From Halobacillus_B rhizosphaerae (GTDB taxonomy: Bacteria > Bacillota > Bacilli > Bacillales > Halobacillaceae), in NCBI RefSeq assembly GCF_046719735.1, contig NZ_JAUTWQ010000023.1, positions 1 through 64,000 on the forward strand: a stretch of 64,000 nucleotides of DNA. Direction: 5' to 3'. Below, piece after piece: positions 16,707-22,706 of this stretch. The notes beneath the pieces are model-generated. The model had not been told where the DNA came from, made no database searches, and worked only from the letters and a program-made list of their open reading frames with translations. Within the stretch, counting starts at the first letter, position 1, and each line of letters opens with the position of its first letter. The position numbers were made by a program, and so were the translations under genes.

Positions 16707-17429
16707 ATGAATTATTTTACTATAATAGCTGATATGATTAAAGAGTTAGAGAAATCAAGTAATGAAATGATCGATATGATTAGTGAACAAATAGTAGAAA
16801 GTCTTAAGTCAGACGGAATCATACACCTGTTTGGTTCCGGACATTCTAGTTTACTAGCTCAGGATGTTTACTACCGGGCAGGAGGACTGGTTCCAGTCCA
16901 TCCCATTACTCCAGCGCCATTTATGCTTCATAATGGAGCTGAAGAATCTAGCCGAAATGAGAGAAAACATGGTTTGATCGTACCCTGCTTAGAAAAGGAG
17001 AACCTGCAAGCGAATGACGTTCTTATTGTAATCTCAACATCCGGCAGAAATCCTGCTCCCATTGAAGCTGCTCTTTATGGGAAGGAAAAAGGACTATTAG
17101 TCGTAGGGATGTTATCGAAAAACTACACGTCCTATCAAAGATCTAAGCACAAATCAGGGAAAAGGCTGGAAGAAGTCGTAGACCTCACACTGGATACGCA
17201 AGTTCCTGTCGGGGATGCCGTGATGAGCTCTGAAAGCTTTCAGGAGAAATTCACCCCCGTATCATCCGTGGCAGGCACAGCACTATTGCACAGTTTATTT
17301 ACAAAAGTCATCGAAAAACTAGCGGAAGAAAATATAAAACCGCCGATCTTTAAGAGTGGAAATGTAGATGGCATAGACGAACACAATCATAAGCTTATGA
17401 GTAAGTATAGGAAGCGGATATCCTTTTAA
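16707..17429 (+). CDS. SIS-domain sugar-phosphate-binding protein (UPF0309 family)
   Basis: The 240-residue protein is a single SIS domain. It has HLFGSGHSSLLAQD (phosphate loop, about 41-54) and VISTSGRNPAPIEAA (about 107-121), and resembles UPF0309 and GmhA/MurQ-like isomerases or etherases. SIS folds bind phosphosugars. Position nine bases after nagR, with its own ribosome site GAGGTGAGG, makes it the last gene of the GlcNAc operon, so a role in amino-sugar-phosphate handling is likely (inference). The exact reaction is unknown. Confidence 0.85.
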   Translation: MNYFTIIADMIKELEKSSNEMIDMISEQIVESLKSDGIIHLFGSGHSSLLAQDVYYRAGGLVPVHPITPAPFMLHNGAEESSRNERKHGLIVPCLEKENLQANDVLIVISTSGRNPAPIEAALYGKEKGLLVVGMLSKNYTSYQRSKHKSGKRLEEVVDLTLDTQVPVGDAVMSSESFQEKFTPVSSVAGTALLHSLFTKVIEKLAEENIKPPIFKSGNVDGIDEHNHKLMSKYRKRISF

Positions 17430-17438
17430 ACTTTATGT

Positions 17439-17473
17439 AAACCCATCAGTCCAGCGGGCTGGTGGGTTTAAGT
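17439..17473 (+). terminator. Terminator of the GlcNAc operon
   Basis: AAACCCATCAG and CTGGTGGGTTT pair with one G-T position. The T-run is short (TTTAAGTTTT). Confidence 0.65.
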
Positions 17474-17517
17474 TTTCTGGAATCATCACGGCTTTTTTCG
17501 CTCGCTGAGATGAAAAA

Positions 17518-17787
17518 TTACCAGCTGGCTTTTTTAACACCAGGAATCTGACCTTTATGGGCTAACTCTCTAAACTGAATGCGAGAAAGACCGAATTTCC
17601 TCATATATCCATGTGGTCGGCCGGTCAAGGCACAGCGGTTTTGTGTGCGTGATGGAGAGGAGTCTCTTGGCAGCTTGCGTATAGCTTCAAAGTCGCCAGC
17701 CGCTTTAAGCTCCTTGCGTTTCTCTGCATATTTGTCTACCAACTTTTGACGTTGCAGCTCTTTAGCAATTTTAGACTTTTTCGCCAA
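17518..17787 (-). CDS. rpsN: Ribosomal protein S14, zinc-independent paralogue
   Basis: The 89-residue S14 is the long C-minus form: the CxxC...CxxC zinc ribbon of the 61-residue Bacillus S14 is absent (only Cys in NRCALTGRPHG). B. subtilis YhzA is the equivalent and replaces the zinc-bearing S14 when zinc is scarce. The start is TTG at 17787, nine bases after AAGGAGG. A Zur-type box overlaps the transcription start, supporting zinc-controlled expression. Confidence 0.95.
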   Translation of the reverse strand: MAKKSKIAKELQRQKLVDKYAEKRKELKAAGDFEAIRKLPRDSSPSRTQNRCALTGRPHGYMRKFGLSRIQFRELAHKGQIPGVKKASW

Positions 17788-17801
17788 TGGGTGACCTCCT
17801 T

Positions 17802-17853
17802 AAATAGTAATTGTTACGATTTGAATTATAGGACTCCCACTGCATAATGTCAA
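17802..17853 (-). promoter_or_regulatory. rpsN promoter with Zur box
   Basis: On the minus strand TTGACA (17853-17848), exactly 17 bases and TATAAT (17830-17825) form a consensus SigA promoter. Immediately downstream, 17802-17822 reads (minus strand) AAATCGTAACAATTACTATTT, a Zur-box-like palindrome (consensus core TCGTAATnATTACGA). Zn-Zur there would block initiation. Confidence 0.8.
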
Positions 17854-17905
17854 ATTGTCAGGACTTTGTGCCTCAATATTAGATTTCCCAGGCAATAAAT
17901 CATAG

Positions 17906-17934
17906 TTGTCTAGAGTGAGTTGTTCTACTATAAT
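17906..17934 (+). promoter_or_regulatory. Promoter of the TPP riboswitch/thiT transcript
   Basis: TTGTCT (17906-17911), a 17-base spacer and TATAAT (17929-17934) lie about 35 bases before the riboswitch and diverge from the rpsN promoter. Confidence 0.75.
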
Positions 17935-17965
17935 AAGGGCAAACAAAAAAAGCATAATAAATTTA

Positions 17966-18050
17966 GCCCTCAAGGGGAGCCCTCCAGGCTGAGAGTGAAC
18001 AATTTGTTCTGACCCTTTGAACCTGTCAGTTAATACTGGTGTAGGAATGG
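17966..18050 (+). promoter_or_regulatory. TPP (THI element) riboswitch
   Basis: The conserved blocks are all present in order: AAGGGGAGCCC, GCTGAGAG, GACCCTTTGAACCTG and TAATACTGGTGTAGGAA. This is a textbook thiamine pyrophosphate aptamer. It is followed by an expression-platform hairpin ahead of thiT. Confidence 0.96.
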
Positions 18051-18064
18051 CGGCTTTGTTGATG

Positions 18065-18113
18065 GTGCAATGCATGGGATCCATCAGAAAGCTTCCCTTT
18101 GTATTGCTTTTTT
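18065..18113 (+). terminator. Riboswitch-controlled terminator
   Basis: GCAATGCATGGGA pairs imperfectly with TCCCTTTGTATTGC and is followed by seven Ts. It is probably formed when TPP is bound. Confidence 0.65.
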
Positions 18114-18142
18114 TGTGCTCAATTTTAAAGGGGGAGTTTGAG

Positions 18143-18724
18143 ATGAAACACAAAGGAGTATTGTTTTTAGTCGAAGTAGCTATTTTCTCGGCTATTGCTA
18201 TTTTGCTGGATATTATCCCGTTTTTGTCATTTAAATTATGGGCCCAGGGGGGATCGGTGTCCTTCTCTATGGTGCCAGTATTTATTATGGCTTACAGATG
18301 GGGAATAAAAGGTGGATTATTAACAGGATTTCTACTGGGAGTCTATCAAATATTACTGGGAAATGCTCTTCTAGTTACACCTGTACAGAGTTTCCTAGAT
18401 TATATTCTAGCATTTACGTCGATTGGATTCGCTGGAATAATGGCTGGCCAGATAGCCTCTGCGGCTTCTAAACATCATGTGAAACGAATGATTACAGCGA
18501 TTATCACCGGTTGTTTGATAGGAAGTCTACTAAGGTTTGTGAGTCATTTTATCGCGGGCATTGTCTTTTACGGCAAATTTGCACCGCCGGGGCAGCCGGT
18601 ATGGCTTTACTCTCTCCTCTACAATGGAGGTTATATGCTTCCTGCCTTTATATTAAGTGCGGTGATTGTCAGTATACTTTTCGTGAAAAGACCTCAACTC
18701 ATCATTCACAAGCCGTATAAATAA
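18143..18724 (+). CDS. thiT: Thiamine-specific ECF transporter S component
   Basis: The 193-residue, six-helix membrane protein matches ThiT/YuaJ in length and in motifs such as SFSMVPVFIMAYRWG and the C-terminal YNGGYMLPAF. ThiT binds thiamine and works with a shared ECF energizing module (EcfA/A'/T) not encoded here. The ATG at 18143 follows AAAGGGGGAG; an ORF extension upstream runs into the riboswitch. The TPP riboswitch upstream independently confirms the role. Confidence 0.95.
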   Translation: MKHKGVLFLVEVAIFSAIAILLDIIPFLSFKLWAQGGSVSFSMVPVFIMAYRWGIKGGLLTGFLLGVYQILLGNALLVTPVQSFLDYILAFTSIGFAGIMAGQIASAASKHHVKRMITAIITGCLIGSLLRFVSHFIAGIVFYGKFAPPGQPVWLYSLLYNGGYMLPAFILSAVIVSILFVKRPQLIIHKPYK

Positions 18725-18755
18725 TTATAAGAATAAATATTCTACTTTTAAATTG

Positions 18756-18797
18756 AAAGGTGAGCTCAGTTTTTTAATCTGGAGCTCACCTTTTTTT
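18756..18797 (+). terminator. Terminator of thiT
   Basis: AAAGGTGAGCTC/GAGCTCACCTTT (18756-18767 and 18782-18793) is followed by Ts. Confidence 0.9.
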
Positions 18798-18881
18798 AAG
18801 TCATGAGAATTATATATGAAGCAGGAGAGTTAAAGGATCGAATCGAATTTTAAAGGAGTAGGAAAGAAAGGGGTCAGGATA

Positions 18882-19748
18882 TTGAAAGATAAACCGAATA
18901 TAGTTGCTACATTTTCTATTGTGGGCCACGATCCTGAAACGGGAGAGTTAGGAGTTGCCGTTCAATCTAAGTTTCTTGGTGTGGGGTCGGTGGTGCCTTG
19001 GGCTGAAGCTGGCGTAGGAGCGATTGCGACGCAAGCACTAGCCAATCCTGCTTATGGACCGTCAGGATTAAAATTATTGAGAGAAGGTCTTAGTGCACAA
19101 GAAACGTTAGATGAATTAGTTAAAAATGACCCTCAAGCAGATGAACGTCAGGCAGGCATTATAGACGCGAATGGAAGGGGAGCGACGTATACTGGCGCAA
19201 ATTGTCTTGATTGGGCAGGAGGAATGACCGGCCCCAATTACTGTGCGCAAGGCAACATTTTAGTAAATCAAGCAACAGTATCGGAGATGGGAAAAGCCTT
19301 TGAACAACATTCAGGGTCTCTTTCAGATCGATTGATTGCTGGACTGCAAGCTGCCCAAAAAGCAGGAGGGGATAGTCGCGGCCGTCAATCAGCAGCAATT
19401 TACGTAGTTAAAGATAAAGGAGGCTATGGGGGACTGAATGACGTTTTTGTGGATCTTCGTGTCGATGATCACCCGGATCCAATCGAGGAATTGAACAGGA
19501 TTTATCAACTGCAGCAGTTATACTTTGGGGAAACAAAAACAGAAGATATTAAGAGGATAGAGGGTCCGTTTAAGTCAAGATTAACGGGAAAACTGCACCA
19601 GCTTGGTTACCTTTCCACAAAATCGCCATCAGACCAGGAATTATATAAAGGTTTAAAAACATTTATAAATACTGAGAATTTTGAAGGACGGGAACAAAAA
19701 GAAGGGTACATAGACATGCAGGTGTATACTTTTATGGAAAATCAATAA
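18882..19748 (+). CDS. DUF1028 family protein (Ntn-hydrolase-like)
   Basis: The 288-residue protein has the DUF1028 core (about 8-220: FSIVGHDPETGELGVAVQS, GVGAIATQALANPAYG, DSRGRQSAA, VDLRVDDHPDPIEEL). A C-terminal helical region (about 225-288) resembles the peptidoglycan-binding-like tail of some members. DUF1028 proteins have an Ntn-hydrolase-like fold and unproven substrates, possibly peptides or amides. The start is TTG behind GGGGTCAGG. It is monocistronic between two terminators, so context gives no clue. Confidence 0.82.
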   Translation: MKDKPNIVATFSIVGHDPETGELGVAVQSKFLGVGSVVPWAEAGVGAIATQALANPAYGPSGLKLLREGLSAQETLDELVKNDPQADERQAGIIDANGRGATYTGANCLDWAGGMTGPNYCAQGNILVNQATVSEMGKAFEQHSGSLSDRLIAGLQAAQKAGGDSRGRQSAAIYVVKDKGGYGGLNDVFVDLRVDDHPDPIEELNRIYQLQQLYFGETKTEDIKRIEGPFKSRLTGKLHQLGYLSTKSPSDQELYKGLKTFINTENFEGREQKEGYIDMQVYTFMENQ

Positions 19749-19758
19749 GTTTGTCATT

Positions 19759-19790
19759 TAAAGCGGCTGATATTTTCTTCAGTCGCTTTA
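19759..19790 (+). terminator. Terminator after the DUF1028 gene
   Basis: TAAAGCGGCTGA/TCAGTCGCTTTA with an eight-base loop. No long T-run follows. Confidence 0.65.
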
Positions 19791-19843
19791 TTGACGTTCG
19801 ATACTAATTAGTTTACTATCTAATTAGATGAATGACTAATTAG
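19791..19843 (+). promoter_or_regulatory. ArsR-gene promoter with three phased CTAATTAG operators
   Basis: TTGACG (19791-19796), 17 bases and TACTAT (19814-19819) form the promoter. The 8-bp palindrome CTAATTAG occurs at 19804-19811, 19820-19827 and 19836-19843, exactly 16 bases apart each time: once in the spacer, once directly after the -10, and once downstream. The arrangement predicts cooperative autorepression by the ArsR protein encoded next. Confidence 0.7.
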
Positions 19844-19870
19844 ATAGAATTGAAGGGAGATGAAAAAATT

Positions 19871-20461
19871 ATGCAATTGGATAAGATGGTTGCCTTTCAC
19901 AAGGCAGTCGGCGATCCTGCAAGGTTAAGGATTATCGCCTTACTCAGAAAGGGACCGCTGCACGGGCAGGCAATTGCGGGTAAATTGGGTCTGCGTCCTC
20001 CGACAATTTCGCACCATATTAAGAAGCTGAGGGATACCGGGATGGTTTATGCCCTTCGTGACAAGAATACGATTTACTTCTATCTAGATGAAAAGAAACT
20101 CGCCTTTATGGCAAGTGCTATCTTAAAATTGGGAGATGAGGAGAGTATGAAGAAGGATGAATTGAAAGGTACGGAACAAGAACAGAGAAAAGTAATTCAA
20201 AGTTTTATTACGGCAAATGGCCAATTAAAACAGCTTCCAAGTCAATTAAAGAAAAAGCTAGTCGTTCTTTCTTACTTTGTCCAGGGGTTTGAAACGGGTA
20301 AGGTCTATCAAGAAAGCGAAGTGAATGAATATATTAAAACTTTCTATGATGACTTTGCTACTTTACGAAGAGAATGGATTATGCATCATTTCATGTACCG
20401 TGAAAATAATCAATACGAATTAAATCCTCAAGAAATGTGGCCGCTAGTCGTTAAAAGGTAA
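19871..20461 (+). CDS. ArsR-family regulator with C-terminal DUF2087 domain
   Basis: The 196-residue regulator has an ArsR winged helix (about 1-85; LRKGPLHGQAIAGKLGLRP then PTISHHIKKLRDTGMV) and a DUF2087 domain (about 110-190, with QESEVNEYIKTFYDD and RREWIMHHFMYRENNQYEL). No metal-binding cysteines are visible, so the signal is unlikely to be a thiophilic metal. ATG at 19871 is about 11 bases after GGGAG; an upstream TTG lacks a ribosome site. CTAATTAG palindromes flank the gene on both sides, so it likely controls itself and the following MFS exporter. Confidence 0.85.
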   Translation: MQLDKMVAFHKAVGDPARLRIIALLRKGPLHGQAIAGKLGLRPPTISHHIKKLRDTGMVYALRDKNTIYFYLDEKKLAFMASAILKLGDEESMKKDELKGTEQEQRKVIQSFITANGQLKQLPSQLKKKLVVLSYFVQGFETGKVYQESEVNEYIKTFYDDFATLRREWIMHHFMYRENNQYELNPQEMWPLVVKR

Positions 20462-20488
20462 CAGAGGTTGCCTTTTTCTTTTTGTAAT

Positions 20489-20512
20489 CTAATTAGATGC
20501 ATATCTAATTCG
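20489..20512 (+). promoter_or_regulatory. Second CTAATTAG operator pair, before the MFS gene
   Basis: CTAATTAG (20489-20496) and the near-copy CTAATTCG (20505-20512) are again exactly 16 bases apart, directly upstream of the MFS ribosome site. They repeat the spacing seen before the ArsR gene. Confidence 0.6.
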
Positions 20513-20528
20513 TGGGGCAGGGAATATC

Positions 20529-21731
20529 ATGACTTCTTCCTTATTGAAAAATCATCCATATAAATATCTCTTTTACTCTGGGATCGTAAATGGAGTGGGC
20601 GATCGCTTTAGTCAAGTAGCTGTACTAACTCTGCTTTTACAGCTCACCGGTTCTGGCTTAGCAGTAGGGGCAGCTATGGGAATTAGAATTCTTCCGTATT
20701 TATTTTTATCTCCTATTGGAGGAAGACTCTCTGATCGTGTAAGCAAAAAAAAGCTAATGATAACCACGGACATAGTAAGGGTGCCGTTTGCCTTAAGTCT
20801 TCTATTTGTGAACACAGAAAATGATCTATGGATCATTTTTGTCTGTGTCCTGGCATTGTCCTGTGGGGAAGCATTCTATCAACCAGTTAGAAAGAGTGCC
20901 ATTGCAGGAATTACGGATGCAGAAGAGTTGATTCGAGTAAATGGGTTAGAACAAGTAATGATAGGTGTGGTACTCATCATTGGTTCGATAACGGGAGGGA
21001 TTGTAACGTATGTGATTGGAGTCAAAATGGCATTTTTATGGAACGCTTTGACTTTTATCTTCGCTGTTCTTCTGATCAAACACTTAACCTTACCTATGAA
21101 CATCTTCGCTAACGAAGAAGGGGGTGAGACTCCTCTCTCAGCAAAAGTCTTTTTTAATAAGCTTCACAAAGTCGTACTGGCTGTCTGTCTTATCGAACTT
21201 GTTATTTCTGCAACGGATGGCATATTTAACGTACTTATTAGTTACTATGGTTCAGAAACCTTACAACTGGGAGGTCTGGGTATTGGGGCATTGTATGGTT
21301 CGTTAGGAATAGGTTTAGCGGGAAGTTTTGTCATTACGAGAAAACTATCGCGCTCATTCCTGCAAATAGGGCTCTTCTCCATCATTTTGGAAGGCGTCTT
21401 GCAAGTTGCGGCAAGCCAGGCGGATGCGCTTCTGGAGGTATCCCTATTGTTTACAGGGATTTCATTTGTTGGTGGAATCGGTGCTGCCTGTTTTCATACT
21501 CTGATTATGAAGCATACTGCTAAACATTGGCAAGGACGTGTATTTGGAGGGTTGGAAGCAAGTACCAATGTCATACTAGGGGGGTTCATGCTGGCATCGG
21601 GAATTGCTTTGGACCATTTCTCAGAAAGGTTCATTGGTGGGATCGGAGGGGGAGTAAATATTGTTTTTGGTTCTATAATGGTAGTAGTCTTCTTCTTATT
21701 TAAGAATAGAGCTAAACAAACACCATTCTGA
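20529..21731 (+). CDS. MFS transporter, probable drug/solute exporter
   Basis: The 400-residue protein has about 12 membrane helices and the MFS loop motif GGRLSDRVSKKKLMI (about 63-77). The N-terminal VNGVGDRFSQVAVLTLLLQLTGSG is typical of the macrolide-efflux/YfmI-like MFS subgroup. It lies 67 bases downstream of the ArsR regulator, with phased operators between them. A regulator-controlled efflux pump is the likely role; substrate unknown. GGGGCAGGG precedes the ATG. Confidence 0.85.
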   Translation: MTSSLLKNHPYKYLFYSGIVNGVGDRFSQVAVLTLLLQLTGSGLAVGAAMGIRILPYLFLSPIGGRLSDRVSKKKLMITTDIVRVPFALSLLFVNTENDLWIIFVCVLALSCGEAFYQPVRKSAIAGITDAEELIRVNGLEQVMIGVVLIIGSITGGIVTYVIGVKMAFLWNALTFIFAVLLIKHLTLPMNIFANEEGGETPLSAKVFFNKLHKVVLAVCLIELVISATDGIFNVLISYYGSETLQLGGLGIGALYGSLGIGLAGSFVITRKLSRSFLQIGLFSIILEGVLQVAASQADALLEVSLLFTGISFVGGIGAACFHTLIMKHTAKHWQGRVFGGLEASTNVILGGFMLASGIALDHFSERFIGGIGGGVNIVFGSIMVVVFFLFKNRAKQTPF

Positions 21732-21884
21732 TAGGTCTAGTTAGGATTCAAGGGTAATTTACCTCATCTAATGAGTAAACTCAATTTAGATAAAGCTAAA
21801 AAGAGAACTTTCGTTGATTTTCAGGTTTGAATTATCTCCAAAAAGGAAAATACCTGTATCATCCTTTTGAAATGAGGCAGAATT

Positions 21885-22691
21885 ATGGAAAAAGGGACAT
21901 TACATTGGAACATGACAAAGTATGAAAGGGGTGTGTACAGCGAAGAAAATGATGAGGTTGCAATCGAATTTCCTCTCACTATACACATTAATGGCGAGGA
22001 ATATGCCACCATGGTGTGTACCCCTCTTTATCTTGAAGAATTAGTCATCGGTTTTTTGGCAACAGAAGGAATAATAAGAACCACAAAAGATGTGAAGTCC
22101 ATATCAATTGATAAGGATATGGGGTTTGCTTACATAGACATCCACCGTACTTTCCAGCGATTGAATGCTGGAGATAAAAGGTGGATCGGTTCTTGTTGTG
22201 GTAAAAGCCGCTCTTTTTATTTTCAAGGGGATGCTAAGACGGCTCGCACAGTCCTGAGTCATTTTCACGTTGAACCCGAGGTATGTCTAACTTTAATGAA
22301 TGAATTTCATAATCACGCTGAGATGTTCCAGCGTACAGGCGGGGTGCACCAGGCAGCCTTAGCTGATAAAGATGGAATGCAAATCGTTTTTTCAGATATT
22401 GGGAGGCATAATGCTTTAGACAAACTATATGGTTATATGCTGAAACACAGCATGCAAAACAACCAAAAAATCATTATCTTCAGCGGACGTATTTCTTCTG
22501 AGGTGCTGTTGAAGGTCTCCAAAATGGGGATAGGGTTTTTATTGTCAAAGTCTGCGCCTACTAATTTAGCCCTGGAGTTAGCCTATGACCTTAATATTAC
22601 AGCGGCAGGATTCGTCCGCAATGATAGAATGAATATATATACGCATCCAGAAAGAATTATAGAAACTAATAAACAAAGGGATCTATCGTAA
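21885..22691 (+). CDS. fdhD: Formate dehydrogenase accessory sulfurtransferase
   Basis: The 268-residue FdhD transfers sulfur from a cysteine desulfurase to the Mo-bis-PGD cofactor before insertion into formate dehydrogenase. The cysteine loop is GSCCGKSRS (about 105-113), and the C-terminal FSGRISSEVLLK and RTGGVHQAAL are family signatures. It lies 15 bases upstream of the formate dehydrogenase gene, so it forms an operon with its client. Upstream (21758-21779) is a small imperfect inverted repeat that could be the end of the MFS transcript or an operator. Confidence 0.93.
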   Translation: MEKGTLHWNMTKYERGVYSEENDEVAIEFPLTIHINGEEYATMVCTPLYLEELVIGFLATEGIIRTTKDVKSISIDKDMGFAYIDIHRTFQRLNAGDKRWIGSCCGKSRSFYFQGDAKTARTVLSHFHVEPEVCLTLMNEFHNHAEMFQRTGGVHQAALADKDGMQIVFSDIGRHNALDKLYGYMLKHSMQNNQKIIIFSGRISSEVLLKVSKMGIGFLLSKSAPTNLALELAYDLNITAAGFVRNDRMNIYTHPERIIETNKQRDLS

Positions 22692-22706
22692 AGGGAGGAA
22701 TTTAAA

